Origin: Hyphomicrobium_A sp963759735 | Lineage (GTDB): Bacteria; Pseudomonadota; Alphaproteobacteria; Rhizobiales; Hyphomicrobiaceae | Direction of reading: 5' to 3' | Assembly (NCBI GenBank): GCA_963759735.1 | Contig: CAVXAF010000001.1 | Coordinates: forward strand, 434,001-498,000 | Length of the DNA: 64,000 nt | Shown here: positions 8,149 through 17,477 of the stretch, one piece after another | Layout: every line of letters begins with the position of its first letter | Numbering within the stretch: the first letter of the stretch is position 1 | Program-made: the position numbers and the translations under genes | The notes under the pieces: model-generated | Seen by the model: only the letters and a program-made list of their open reading frames with translations | The model's database searches: none | Told to the model about the DNA's origin: nothing

Positions 8149-9508
8149 CTAAACGCGCTCGGCCCAAAGGTCGTAGTCGTCGGCGTTGGTGACGCGCGCT
8201 TTGACAATGTCACCGGCTGCAAGACCGCTGTCGCCGTTGAGGAACACGCTGCCGTCGATCTCCGGAGCGTCCCACTGCGAGCGCCCGAGCGCGCCTTCAT
8301 CGTCGACCTCGTCGATGATGACTTCGATCTCACGTCCGACGATGCCGGCGAGGCGCTTTTCGCTGACCTCTTTCGCCGTGGCCATGAAGCGGTGCCAGCG
8401 CTCTTCCTTCACTTCATCGGGGACGGCACCGGCGAGGTCGTTGGCCGGAGCCCCGGCCACGGGCTCGTAGCGGAAGCAGCCGACGCGGGCGAGTTCGGCC
8501 TCGCGCACCCAGTCGAGGAGAATTTCGAAATCCTCTTCCGTCTCGCCCGGAAAGCCGACGATGAACGTCGAGCGGATGGCGAGGTCCGGGCACACCTCGC
8601 GCCACCGGCGGATGCGCTCCAGCGTCTTGTCCTGATGCGCCGGGCGGCGCATGGCCTTCAGCACGGCGGGAGACGCGTGCTGGAAGGGAATGTCGAGATA
8701 GGGAAGGATCTTGCCCGCGGCCATCAGCGGAATGACGTTATCGACGTGGGGATATGGGTAGACGTAATGCAGCCGCACCCAGATGCCGAGTTCGCCCAGC
8801 GCCTCGCACAGCGGCAGGAAGCGCGCCGGCAAAGCGCGGCCCTTCCATTGGCTTTCGGCATACTTGATATCGAGACCGTAGGCGCTGGTGTCCTGGCTGA
8901 TGACCAGCAGCTCCTTGACGCCTGCCTTTGCGAGGCGTTCAGCCTCCGTCATCACGTGGTTCGACGGGCGACTTTGCAGGTCGCCGCGCAACTGCGGAAT
9001 GATGCAGAACGAGCAGCGGTTGTTGCAGCCCTCGGAAATCTTCAGATAGGCGTAGTGGCGTGGGGTGAGGCGCAGACCCTCGGGCGGCACGAGATCCATG
9101 AACGGGTCGTGCACCGGCGGCACTGCGGTATGCACCGCCGCCACTACCTGTTCGTACTGATGCGGTCCGGTGACCGCCAGCACGCCCGGATGGCTGTCAC
9201 GGATGCGGGCCTCTTCGACGCCGAAACACCCGGTGACGATGACGCGTCCGTTCTCGGCCATGGCCTCGCCGATTGCGTCGAGGCTTTCCTGCTTGGCTGA
9301 AATCGAGGAACCCGCAGGTGTTCACGACGACGACGTCGGCGCCGGCGTAGTCGGGCGACACGCGATAGCCTTCGGAGCGCAGCTTGGTGAGAATGCGTTC
9401 GGAGTCGACCAGGGCCTTCGGGCAGCCGAGGGATACAAAGCCGACGGTCGGCACGTGGCCGCGCTTTATCGCGCTCGGGGGGGCGGGCTTCTCATCGATG
9501 AGGCTCAT
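8149..9508 (-). pseudogene. rimO: ribosomal protein S12 methylthiotransferase, one frameshift
   Basis: Radical-SAM enzyme that beta-methylthiolates an Asp of ribosomal protein S12. The N-terminal UPF0004 domain holds the first cluster cysteines (VSLGCPKALVDSE, NTCGFLD, VTGCFG). The radical-SAM cysteines are in SEGCNNRCSFC, and a C-terminal TRAM domain follows. The frame breaks near 9300, just after NTCGFLD. Removing one base from the AAA run there restores the expected DSAKQESLDAIGEAMAENG. The insertion lengthens a homopolymer and nothing else is damaged, so an assembly error is more likely than inactivation. It is probably a working gene. Confidence 0.88.
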
Positions 9509-9581
9509 GGGCGCGCTCTAGCACAGGCGCCGCGCCGGCGCGAGGCCTGGGCCGCCGTGTGCGGCAATTGCGGTCGCGCGC

Positions 9582-10088
9582 TCAGGGTTTGGCGGGTTGC
9601 TGGACGCCTTTGACACCAAAGCAGATGGTGCGGTCATCCACCCAATCGCGAAAGAACGGATCGCGCGCCGCTGCCGTGCGTAGCAGGACCATCCCATCCG
9701 GCTCATTGCGCTCCAGCGCGAAGCCGAAGCCGTGACATTTGTTGAGGCCGAGCTGGGCCGAGCCGCCGGCAATGCCGCACTCGTGAAGCGCCGCAAAGAT
9801 TTCGTTCGCCTGCACGAAGGCCTGGTTGGCGGCATCCCGGTCACCGCTCGCCAGCAGCTTGCGGGCACCGCGATTGAGCCGCTGCGCCTCGGTCAGTCGG
9901 CTGCTCGCCTGGCAGACGGTCTCGTCGTACGCCGTCGTCGCCACGGGCGACAGAAAGTTGAACCCGAAGCCGATGAACGCGCCGAGCACGGCGCCGACCA
10001 CAAGGAGGAGGACGTCTTTGCGGGTGACACGGCTATCACCAGGGTGCGGATTTTGTTGCGGCGTTTGCGGCGATTTGCTGCTGGTCAT
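9582..10088 (-). CDS. hypothetical membrane-anchored protein
   Basis: A 168-residue protein with a Pro/Gln-rich cytoplasmic N-terminus, one membrane helix (VLLLVVGAVLGAFIGFGFNF) and an external domain containing five cysteines that could form disulfides (VCQASSRL, HECGIAG, NKCHGFGFAL, RTICFG). I do not recognise the family. It starts nine bases after the lipoprotein gene's stop, so the two are probably one operon. Confidence 0.6.
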   Translation of the reverse strand: MTSSKSPQTPQQNPHPGDSRVTRKDVLLLVVGAVLGAFIGFGFNFLSPVATTAYDETVCQASSRLTEAQRLNRGARKLLASGDRDAANQAFVQANEIFAALHECGIAGGSAQLGLNKCHGFGFALERNEPDGMVLLRTAAARDPFFRDWVDDRTICFGVKGVQQPAKP

Positions 10089-10097
10089 TTCCGTCCG

Positions 10098-10844
10098 TCA
10101 CATGGGGATGCCGACACTGGTGAGGTAGGAAATGTTCGCCTTGATCTCGGCGTCGGTCTGCTGCACCCGGCCGCCAAGGACCATGATCGTCGAGGACGCG
10201 CGCTTCACCTGCACATTGATCACTGGGGTTTCGCCGTCCGTCTTCATGCCTTTGGTGGTGATGATGCCGGTCGAGGAACGATAAACGGCGGGCGCCGTCT
10301 CATATACCTCAGCGCGCTTCACCGCGGCGCGCACGCGATCGCGGCCCGAGGTGACGTCGGTCGACGCGTCGATGACCGACTTCGGTTTCTCCATTGAAGT
10401 GCGAAACGCCGCCAGCTGTTTCTGCATGTTGGCGGACTCCTCGGCCTGGAAGCGGACGTCCTGATCGAGATTGGTGTTGAGCGACTGCATGGCGCCGAGC
10501 GCCTGGCCGTTCGACTGCTCAAGCAGATAATTCGCATAGGCATCGGCTAGCGCGCCGATGGCGCCACCGCTCGCGGCGCCGATGAGTATACCGACGCGCG
10601 GATCAATGCCGATCTGGCGGCCAATCACGTAGCCGGCGGCGGCGCCGATCACCATGCCGACCGTGACGCTGACGAATTGCGAGCGCTCTCGCTCGCAGGC
10701 CGTGCGCTGCAGATCTGTCTGGGCGCTGTTGCAATCCTGCCCTAGCGTCGACGAACAACCTGTGAGACCGATCAGGGACACGCAGCCGACGCCCTGCAAG
10801 AGTCGGCGCCGATCAAGAAGAATATATTGCTCTTTCAATATCAT
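10098..10844 (-). CDS. lipoprotein with a glycine-zipper segment
   Basis: A 248-residue protein. An RR-containing signal sequence ends in a lipobox (LIGLTGC followed by SSTLG), so it is probably a lipoprotein. After a short Cys-containing region (DCNSAQTDLQRTACERER) comes a glycine-zipper-like stretch (VGMVIGAAAGYVIGRQIGID, then GILIGAASGGAIGALADAYA). A helical region and a mixed C-terminal domain follow. The specific function is unknown. It is divergent from the exported protein at 10860 with only 15 bases between starts, so a downstream TTG could be the real start. Confidence 0.6.
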   Translation of the reverse strand: MILKEQYILLDRRRLLQGVGCVSLIGLTGCSSTLGQDCNSAQTDLQRTACERERSQFVSVTVGMVIGAAAGYVIGRQIGIDPRVGILIGAASGGAIGALADAYANYLLEQSNGQALGAMQSLNTNLDQDVRFQAEESANMQKQLAAFRTSMEKPKSVIDASTDVTSGRDRVRAAVKRAEVYETAPAVYRSSTGIITTKGMKTDGETPVINVQVKRASSTIMVLGGRVQQTDAEIKANISYLTSVGIPM

Positions 10845-10859
10845 AGAGAAATTTGCCGG

Positions 10860-11384
10860 ATGCCGAACGCGATACGGACGCTAGCTATTGCGATGTGCAT
10901 CGTCAACGTCGCGATCGCTTCCGCCACCCCCGCCGCCGCCTACGACAAGGCGACCTTCGAAGCTTGCGGCGAGTTGGGCAAGGAGATGAAGAAGTTCGCA
11001 TTTCTTCGCAACGAGACGCGCATGCGCCAGATCGAACAGCAGCTGATGCAGGCGAACCTGATCAACACCACCGATATGATGGCGGTGAAGGACAACCGCG
11101 TCGTCATGGGCATGAGCTGGTGCGGGATGATCGCCAGCCGCGGACTTCCGTGGGAAATTGGCGTCGTCAACGGTCGCGGGAACGAGCCACCGTTCATGGT
11201 CATGACCTATGTCAACCTGCAGTCAAACGACGGCAACGACACGTTCACGGTGAAGGACGGCAAGATCGTCGGCTGGCGCGCGCGCGAGGGCCTCAACGAA
11301 CGAGGCCACTTCAATATCAACCAGTCGGGGGACGTTTATCGGGGCGATGTCGACGAGATCATTTACCGCTACAGCCCGTTCTGA
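10860..11384 (+). CDS. hypothetical exported protein
   Basis: About 174 residues with a cleavable signal peptide (LAIAMCIVNVAIASATPAAA, cut just before YDKATF). The mature part has paired cysteines (EACGELG, MSWCGMI) and ends in GDVDEIIYRYSPF. No family is recognised; it is presumably periplasmic. The start is the ATG giving MPNAIRT, which places the signal peptide correctly. It converges on lon with a 13-base gap. Confidence 0.6.
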   Translation: MPNAIRTLAIAMCIVNVAIASATPAAAYDKATFEACGELGKEMKKFAFLRNETRMRQIEQQLMQANLINTTDMMAVKDNRVVMGMSWCGMIASRGLPWEIGVVNGRGNEPPFMVMTYVNLQSNDGNDTFTVKDGKIVGWRAREGLNERGHFNINQSGDVYRGDVDEIIYRYSPF

Positions 11385-11397
11385 TCACACCGACCCG

Positions 11398-13813
11398 TCA
11401 TGCCGTCGCGGCCACGGAAGCCTCTTCGAGCGCTGCGGCCAGCGCATCCTCAACTTTCTCAAGCCAGATGAGCTCGAGTTGCCGACGCGTTTCCTCAGAC
11501 AGATCCTCGATGTCTTTCTTATTGCGGGCAGGCAGCATGACACGCGTCACGCCGGCACGCGCAGCAGCGGCGAGCTTCTCCTTGATGCCGCCGACCGGCA
11601 GCACCAGTCCGCGCAGGCTGATCTCGCCGGTCATCGCCGTGTCGCTGCGCACCGGACGGTCGGTCACAGCGAGGCCAATGCGATGAACATGGCGACGCCG
11701 GCGGACGGACCGTCCTTCGGGATGGCGCCGGCCGGCACGTGCACGTGGATGTCGCTCTTCTCGAACAGGCTCGCGTCGATGCCGAGCTGGCTGGCGCGGT
11801 TCTTCAGCGAGTGACAGCGCCGCCTGCACGCTCTCGCGCATCACCTCGCCGAGCTGTCCGGTGAGGATGAGCTTGCCGTTGCCGGGCGAGCGCGTCGCCT
11901 CGATGAACAGAATGTCGCCGCCGACCGGCGTCCAGGCCAGTCCCGTGGCAACGCCCGGCACCGAGGTGCGCATGGCGACTTCGCTCTCGAATGTCGCGCC
12001 GCCTAGGATGGCGGCAAGGTCGTCGGCCGCCGATGCGGATCGGACCCGGCTCGCCCTCGGCGATACGCACGGCGGCGTGCCGCAGCACCTTGCCGATCTC
12101 GCGCTCAAGGTTGCGCACGCCGGCTTCGCGCGTGTAGAGGCCGATGATCTGCTGCAGCGCCGTCATCGTCGAGCTGCAACCTGCTCGGCCGTCAGCGCCG
12201 TTCGCCTCGAGCTGCCGGGCAACCAGATAGCGCTTGGCGATGTTGAACTTCTCCTCGGCCGAGTAGCCGGAGAGCTGGATCACCTCCATGCGGTCGCGCA
12301 GCGGCCCGGGCACCTGATCGAGCACATTGGCCGTGGCGATGAAAACGACGCGGCTGAGATCGAACGGCACCGCGAGGTAGTTGTCGCGGAACGTCGTTGT
12401 TCTGCTCAGGGTCGAGCACCTCTAGCAAGCGCGGCGCGCGGATCGCCCTGCACGCCGCTGCCGAGCTTGTCGATCTCGTCGAGCATCATCACGCAGTTGC
12501 GCGCACCGGCCTTGCGGATCGCCTGGATGATGTTGCCGGGCAGCGCGCCGATGTAGGTGCGCCGGTGGCCGCGGATTTCCGCCTCGTCGTGCACGCCGCC
12601 GAGGCTGACGCGCACGAACTTGCGGTTCATCGCGCGCGCGATCGACTGGCCGAGCGAGGTCTTGCCGACGCCGGGCGGCCCGACGAAGCACAGGATCGGC
12701 GCCTTGCCGCTCGGCGCCAGCTTGCGCACGGCGAGAAATTCGATGATGCGCCGCTTGATCTTGTCGAGGCCGTAGTGGTCCTCATCGAGGATGCGGCGCG
12801 CCTCCTTGATGTCGATCGGCGTCTCGTCGGGCAGCTTGCCACGGCAGCTCGATCAGCCAGTCGAGATAGGTGCGCGTCATGCCGTAGTCGGGCGAGGCTT
12901 CCGGCATGCGTTCCAGGCGCCGCAGCTCCTTGCGCGCCTGGTCGTCGACCTCTTTCGGCATGCCGGCCTTGGCGATCGCTTCCGACAGCTCGGCGATGTC
13001 CTGCGCCTTGCTCTGCTCGCCCTCGCCGAGCTGGCGCTGGATGGCCGCCATCTGCTCGCGCAGCAGCACCTCGCGCTGGCGCTCATCGAGCGCCGCCTTG
13101 GTCTGCCGGCCGATCTCCTGCGACAGGCGCAGCACCTCGATGCGATGCGCCAGCAGCGCCGACACCTTGTCCATGCGCGCCGACACGTCGATCGGTCTCG
13201 AGGATCTCCTGCTTCTCGGCCGGCTTCAGATCCATGTACGCGGCGGCAAGATCGGCGAGCGCGCCGGGCTCGCGCACGCTTTGCACGGCGACGATCATCT
13301 CCGGCGGCGCCTGCGGCAGCAGCTCGAGCGCCTCGACGGTCTGCCGCTGCAGATTGAGGAAGCGCGCCTCGATCTCCGGATGTGCGCTCATCAGGCTCGG
13401 CGATGCGCTGCACGCGGGCGACCAGGAACGGCCAGCCGTCAAGGAACTCGACGACCTGGAAGCGCTCGTCGCCCTGGACGACGAGATGGTGCGTGCCGTC
13501 CGGCGCCGTCACGTAGCGCACGACGTTGGCGACGGTGCCGATGCGATGCAGATCGATCGGCTGCGGGTCGCGCCTGCCGCCGTCGCGCTGCATGAGGATG
13601 CCGACCTGGCGCTGCTCGCGCACGGCGCTCTGGGCCGCCGCGATCGAGCGCGGGCGCCCGACCGTGACCGGCAGCACGACGCCGGGAAACAGCGTCATGT
13701 CGCGCACCGGGATGATGAGCGATGGCGTCGGCCGGCAGCGGCGGGGTTACCGGAGCGGCCGGATGGCCGGCGTCTTGCGCTCTGCGGAGCGTCCAGCATT
13801 TCATCTCAGCCAC
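11398..13813 (-). pseudogene. lon: ATP-dependent protease Lon, broken by about twelve single-base indels
   Basis: All parts of an ~800-residue Lon are present in order but spread over three frames. The N-terminal LON domain has LIIPVRDMTLFPGVVLPV. The coiled region has EIEARFLNLQRQTVEALELL. The AAA domain has Walker A GPPGVGKTSLG and Walker B MMLDEIDKLGS. The protease domain has KDGPSAGVAMFIA (catalytic Ser) and VGGIKEKLAAA (catalytic Lys). I count about eleven one-base insertions (for example near 13728, 13397, 13193, 12841, 12423, 12394, 12028, 11812) and one deletion near 11672. Between breaks the coding is clean. Either sequence quality is poor here or the gene is very recently broken. 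It overlaps the end of hsp20 by 8 bases. Confidence 0.9.
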
Positions 13814-14225
13814 GGGCGGGCTCCACTTTTGACAGAAGCACGAGCAGGCAGCCGTCGGCGAACTTGCGGCGGACGTCGCTGTAGCGGCCGGCGGGCAGCG
13901 TCAGCCGGCGCTCGAAGCGCCCCTGCGGCAGCTCCAGGCGATGGATGACGGCCGAAGCCAAATTCGACGGGAAGCGTGCGCGCACCGACGACGACGAGAT
14001 CAGCCGCCGTCGATCACCGCCTCGACCTGCTTCGGGCTTCACGCCCGGCAGCGCGACGACGACCAGCACTTCGCGGTCGTTCTCAAGGACATCGGCAGGC
14101 GGCTCCCACGACGGCTGACGCGACACCGAGCGCACGGGCTGGAAGAACTGACGGTGCATGCGCTCGGCGCGGGCCAGCATCTCGCAGGCCTCCGACCACA
14201 TCCACCTGTTGGGATCATCGTTCAT
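13806..14225 (-). pseudogene. Hsp20/alpha-crystallin small heat-shock protein, internally frame-shifted
   Basis: The alpha-crystallin domain is recognisable: DREVLVVVALPGVKPE, then QVEAVIDGG and DLVVVGARTLPVEF in other frames, then ASAVIHRLELPQGRFERR and a final strand ending LLVLLSKVEPARG. Three one-base insertions between about 13950 and 14035 cancel out, so the frame stays open but reads a scrambled stretch of about 20 residues in the middle. Small heat-shock proteins hold unfolded proteins for refolding or for proteases. Here it directly precedes and overlaps lon, a sensible pair. The start is the ATG giving MNDDPNRW. Confidence 0.75.
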
Positions 14226-14390
14226 GCCGGGCGCTCTCATCTGCGGAGCAGGGGCGCACGGGTAACCCCGTGCGACGGGCATGAAACATAGGTGTGAATT
14301 AACGGATGTCTACCGGCCCGGCACGAAGTCCTGCCGCCACGGTTCTGGCGCCCCCTAGTTGTAGGCCAGGCGCCCAGGCTTGTCCGTCGC

Positions 14391-14747
14391 TTAGCTCGCC
14401 AACCGCTCCAGACCGGCAATGTCTTTCAAGCGCAGCGTCGATGTCGAGCCGCTTTCGATCAGTCCGCGCACCCGCAGATCGACGAGCAGTTCGGCCAAGT
14501 CATCGACGTCGAGGCCCAGCAGGTCGGCAACGAAGCCTGACGTCAGGGTGTCAGGAATGGTTGCCGGATCGCGGCCTTCGTAGCCGTTGTTGTGAGAAAT
14601 CGAGACCAGCAGTGCTGCAACCCGCGCCAGCGGCTCAGCGGCGTTACCGGCCACGATGGCATCGCGGCGGCGCGTGAACGCGTCGGCCGGGACCGCAAAG
14701 CCGCGCGGGCGGGCGAAGGCGGGGCGGTCGAACTGGGTGTTGGTCAT
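14391..14747 (-). CDS. stand-alone Crp-type winged-helix DNA-binding protein
   Basis: About 118 residues matching only the C-terminal half of a Crp/Fnr regulator, with no cyclic-nucleotide-binding domain. The pattern PLARVAALLVSISHNNGYEG...ADLLGLDVDDLAELLVDLRV...LRLKDIAGLERLA follows the DNA-binding region of the Crp-like protein at 16545-17219 (RVASFLAALSHMSASEGRDP...DLEALEKFA), so the two are probably paralogues. Recognition-helix residues diverge from typical Crp. It may bind DNA constitutively or act by heterodimerising; both are inference. The ATG giving MTNTQFD is used. Confidence 0.6.
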   Translation of the reverse strand: MTNTQFDRPAFARPRGFAVPADAFTRRRDAIVAGNAAEPLARVAALLVSISHNNGYEGRDPATIPDTLTSGFVADLLGLDVDDLAELLVDLRVRGLIESGSTSTLRLKDIAGLERLAS

Positions 14748-15062
14748 GGAGGCGGTGGGCACTGGCGATCTCCTGGATCGATGGGCGCTCAGAATTGAAT
14801 TGTTAACGGCCTCCAGCCCATCCGGTTCGCGCCTCGAGGGCGAATTCTGCAAGTTTTATAAAAATTGGCACGGGAAAACCTCAGCTTTACAAGCCGTAGT
14901 GCGCTATTCGTCGCGCCGGCGCGCGTAATTTCCTTGAAAAATCGGCCTATCCGACCGATATACGCGCCCCGGGCATTGCGTCGTCCGGGCTGAACCGGCG
15001 CGGTATCCAGAAAATCTCAACCTTTTTGCTGGAAACGCCGGACCCTAGGCGACGCGAAGGCG
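14748..15062. other. intergenic region between divergent small genes
   Basis: About 315 bases, locally less GC-rich (around 14850-14935). It must hold the promoters of the divergent genes at 14747 and 15063, but no EcfG, FNR or other motif is clear to me. Confidence 0.4.
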
Positions 15063-15335
15063 TTGTGGATCGAGCATAGCGAAGTGACGAACGTGGTTGA
15101 GGACGAGTTGAGCAGCTTCAAAGAACATGCCGGCGCTTTCGCCGACAGCCATGACGTGTGCCATGACGGCTGCGGGGACGCCTGCGAGGCCGAGCGCGAG
15201 GCGCGTCGGAGCGCCGAGCAGAAGGTGCGTAAGTGCCTGATCTGCCGGGACACCTTCCCAAGCGCTTGGGCGGGCGAGCGCGTGTGCCGGAAGTGCAAGT
15301 CGACTTCGACGTGGCGCAGCAGCGGCATGGAGTAG
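15063..15335 (+). CDS. small zinc-ribbon-like protein
   Basis: A protein of about 90 residues from a TTG start; the exact start is uncertain and a GTG at 15084 is possible. The C-terminal third has two CxxC pairs, KCLICRDTF and RVCRKCKS, spaced like a one-zinc ribbon, ending KSTSTWRSSG. The N-terminal part is acidic with further cysteines (DVCHDGCGDAC). Short proteins with this ending occur in Rhizobiales genomes, without known function. The reverse strand is also open here, but only this strand gives a patterned protein. Confidence 0.5.
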   Translation: MWIEHSEVTNVVEDELSSFKEHAGAFADSHDVCHDGCGDACEAEREARRSAEQKVRKCLICRDTFPSAWAGERVCRKCKSTSTWRSSGME

Positions 15336-15432
15336 CCACGCTGGGCGGTCCTCAGTGAGTTTCGAAATGACGAGGGGCAGCCAAACGGCCGCCCCTTTTG
15401 CATTTCTGGTACTTGCTATCGCACGCCGGGCC

Positions 15433-15633
15433 CTATGGGCCGGGGGCGCCTTCCTGGGTAGGCGCCGGGTCTGGCGTGCTCATCGGCGTGTTACCCGCAT
15501 AGAACACCGTATACAGAGCGGCGGCTGCGCCGACGGCGAGCAGGAGCGAAACCGCCAGCACGCGGAAGTTCAATCGCCGCGGAGATGCCTGGCGCGCCTC
15601 TGTAGGCGTCCGTACTTCTTGTGGTTCGTGCAT
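15433..15633 (-). CDS. small single-pass membrane protein
   Basis: A 66-residue protein: polar N-terminus, one membrane helix (VLAVSLLLAVGAAAALYTVF) and a Pro/Thr-rich exposed tail (PMSTPDPAPTQEG). The ATG at 15633 is preceded by a good ribosome binding site (GGGAGGA, four bases away). No family is recognised. Confidence 0.5.
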   Translation of the reverse strand: MHEPQEVRTPTEARQASPRRLNFRVLAVSLLLAVGAAAALYTVFYAGNTPMSTPDPAPTQEGAPGP

Positions 15634-15756
15634 TTGGTCCTCCCAAAGCGGAGTAATGCACATCGAGGTGCAAAGTTCCCGGACAGTGTTTAGAGAATAA
15701 AATTGGCGACCCGGAACCACCCGGGCCGCCGCGTGAGCAAAACAGACCGGCCGTCT

Positions 15757-16185
15757 TTAAGACCGATCTGCAGGTTTGACGTATTCGGGAGCCGCCTGCA
15801 GGCCGTCCTTCGTCGCGCTGGTTGTCACAACGAGATCGTTGTCGGCATCGGTCGCAAAACTGAGCTGGTCGAACGGCAGCGCGACATCCTTTTCACCCAT
15901 GCCAAGGAAGCCGCCGACGCCGACGATCACGGCGGCGATTTTGCCGTCGCTTGAGATGAGCACGTCGTTGATGTCGCCGACGCTTTCATTGGCGGCATTC
16001 TTCACGTTCTTGCTCATCAACTTCTTGGCCGAAATCTCGGCCGCTGTCGTTTTGGCCGCCGCGGCCGGAGCTGGCGCCGCCACGGCTGGAGCGTTCTGCG
16101 TAGCTGGCGGCGGAGTAGTCTCCTGGGCGAATGCCGGAGCCGCCATGAGCGCTATGAGCGATGCGGCGGAAAGAAAACCCTTCAT
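15757..16185 (-). CDS. exported PRC-barrel domain protein
   Basis: About 142 residues. A cleavable signal peptide (MKGFLSAASLIALMAAPAFA) is followed by an Ala/Pro linker and a PRC-barrel domain (SKNVKNAANESVGDINDVLI, KIAAVIVGVGGFLGMGEKDV, LPFDQLSFATDADNDLVV). Periplasmic PRC-barrel proteins are common in Hyphomicrobiales and are often stress-induced. An EcfG-type promoter lies upstream, making this a likely member of the general stress regulon. Its exact function is unknown. Confidence 0.8.
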   Translation of the reverse strand: MKGFLSAASLIALMAAPAFAQETTPPPATQNAPAVAAPAPAAAAKTTAAEISAKKLMSKNVKNAANESVGDINDVLISSDGKIAAVIVGVGGFLGMGEKDVALPFDQLSFATDADNDLVVTTSATKDGLQAAPEYVKPADRS

Positions 16186-16271
16186 GATGTAAGCCTCCGT
16201 TTCAACAATTCGGCGTGCCGCAGCACGGGGATGCCGCGGGCTCGCTGCTGCCAATTCGGCAACTGCTTAAC

Positions 16272-16296
16272 AACGATCTCTCTCAGGGCCGGTTCC
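16272..16296 (-). promoter_or_regulatory. EcfG promoter for the PRC-barrel gene
   Basis: On the minus strand: GGAAC (16296-16292), 16-base spacer, CGTT (16275-16272). An exact consensus match about 85 bases before the ATG at 16185. Confidence 0.75.
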
Positions 16297-16414
16297 GGGC
16301 TAAGTCCATCGCTGGCTGCGCAAAAATTCATCATGAGCGCAGTATCGGCGTGACGTTGGCGGCTGCATGGAAACAATGCCGCGCCTCGCAGCGAAAAATG
16401 TACGTGTTCCCTCG

Positions 16415-16439
16415 GGAACAGCGTTCCACGGCCCTCGTT
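16415..16439 (+). promoter_or_regulatory. EcfG promoter for the Crp-like regulator
   Basis: GGAAC (16415-16419), 16-base spacer, CGTT (16436-16439), about 105 bases before the ATG at 16545. The -35 lies within a palindrome (GTTCCCTCGGGAAC), so a dimeric regulator might also bind here. Confidence 0.7.
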
Positions 16440-16544
16440 GTAGAGGTAGCCGAACCGCCTAGGGGATTGAGGCGGCTGAGAATTTGACTTGATTGTGGCA
16501 ACTGCGATCCCCATGTCCCCGGCTCGTAGACGTGAGTGATGTGA

Positions 16545-17219
16545 ATGTTTGCTTCAACTCCGCAGTACGCTGAGCTCCGCCATCCTGGCGCCGCCGGCCT
16601 TCTCGCTAAGCCGTCCGCCCGCTCGCGGGTACGTCGGCTCGTGCGCGGCGAGACGTTGTTCCATGCCGGTGACAGGCGCGAGAGCCTGTATCGCGTGGAG
16701 CGCGGTGCGCTCTGTCATTACGTGCGGTGGGAAGACGGCCGGCACGAAGTGATCGAGTTTGCCTTTCCAGGCGACATCATCGGGTTTGGACATCTCGACG
16801 TGCACACCAGCACGGCGCAGGCCGCCGCGAAGACAATCGTCAGCCAGGTCAGCGAAGATGAATTCGAGCGTCTCCTCGAGAGCGACGGGCAGTTGGCTGC
16901 GCGCTTTGCGGCCGCCGGAGACCGCGAGTTCGATTTCGTGCGCGTGCGCGCGCTCAACAATTCCGGCAGCAAGCCGGCCAAGCGCGTGGCCTCGTTCCTG
17001 GCCGCCCTGTCGCATATGAGCGCCAGCGAAGGCCGCGACCCTCAACTGATCACTGATGACGTCCCCTCCGGCGCCGTCGCCGAGCACCTCGACATGAGCA
17101 TCGAAGCGTTGACCGACGTGCTGCGGGATCTCGAGCAGCGCGGCATGGTGACAGCAGTGCAAGATGGCCTGCGCATCGCCGATCTGGAAGCTTTGGAAAA
17201 GTTCGCGGACGCCGCCTAA
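16545..17219 (+). CDS. Crp/Fnr family transcriptional regulator
   Basis: 224 residues. The cNMP-binding-type beta-barrel spans about residues 30-120 (RGETLFHAGDRRESLYRVER, EVIEFAFPGDIIGFGHLD). It lacks the Cys cluster of FNR and the full cAMP-contact motif, so the ligand is unknown. The winged helix follows (RVASFLAALSHMSASEGRDP, SGAVAEHLDMSIEALTDVLR). An EcfG-type promoter upstream suggests stress induction, making it a possible second-tier regulator. It is divergent from the PRC-barrel gene and apparently related to the stand-alone winged-helix protein at 14391-14747. Confidence 0.85.
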   Translation: MFASTPQYAELRHPGAAGLLAKPSARSRVRRLVRGETLFHAGDRRESLYRVERGALCHYVRWEDGRHEVIEFAFPGDIIGFGHLDVHTSTAQAAAKTIVSQVSEDEFERLLESDGQLAARFAAAGDREFDFVRVRALNNSGSKPAKRVASFLAALSHMSASEGRDPQLITDDVPSGAVAEHLDMSIEALTDVLRDLEQRGMVTAVQDGLRIADLEALEKFADAA

Positions 17220-17261
17220 GGAGACGCCGAAAAAGCTCGCGCGCTGCTCTCGTGGCGGGGC

Positions 17262-17477
17262 TCAGTTTTTGCCGGGCGCTGACCGCACACGCATGGTGGT
17301 TTCCAGGATGGCGTCCTTCTTGGACCACGGGTGCGTGCCCCCACATGCAGGGCACTTGACCGGCACCGCTTGAACATTCGGCAGTCCCGAGAAGGTATCG
17401 CTGTCGGTATCGATGCCGACGGAAATAAGCTGTTGCGTCGTCGGACAGCGGATCATGATCGCGCCCATCGCACACAT
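17262..17477 (-). CDS. small zinc-finger-like protein
   Basis: About 71 residues. Cysteines in IRCPTT and KCPACGGTHPW form a likely CxxC-based metal site. The middle (SVGIDTDSDTFSGLPNVQ) is acidic. The ribosome binding site GAGGGGAGA directly precedes the ATG at 17477; a second ATG at 17468 is better spaced. I do not recognise a function. Confidence 0.5.
   Translation of the reverse strand: MCAMGAIMIRCPTTQQLISVGIDTDSDTFSGLPNVQAVPVKCPACGGTHPWSKKDAILETTMRVRSAPGKN

Noticed and set aside
12397..13884. A 495-codon open frame on the plus strand across lon
   Set aside because: It is antisense to clearly recognisable Lon segments, has Arg/Ala/Ser-rich shadow composition and no domain pattern.
11398..14225. 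Reading the broken lon/hsp20 frames as several small separate genes
   Set aside because: Together they reconstruct single Lon and Hsp20 proteins in order, so they are fragments of two genes.
15655..15679. EcfG-like promoter candidate (GGAAC-N16-CATT, minus strand) upstream of the small membrane protein at 15633
   Set aside because: The -10 element lacks the GTT core; too weak to call.
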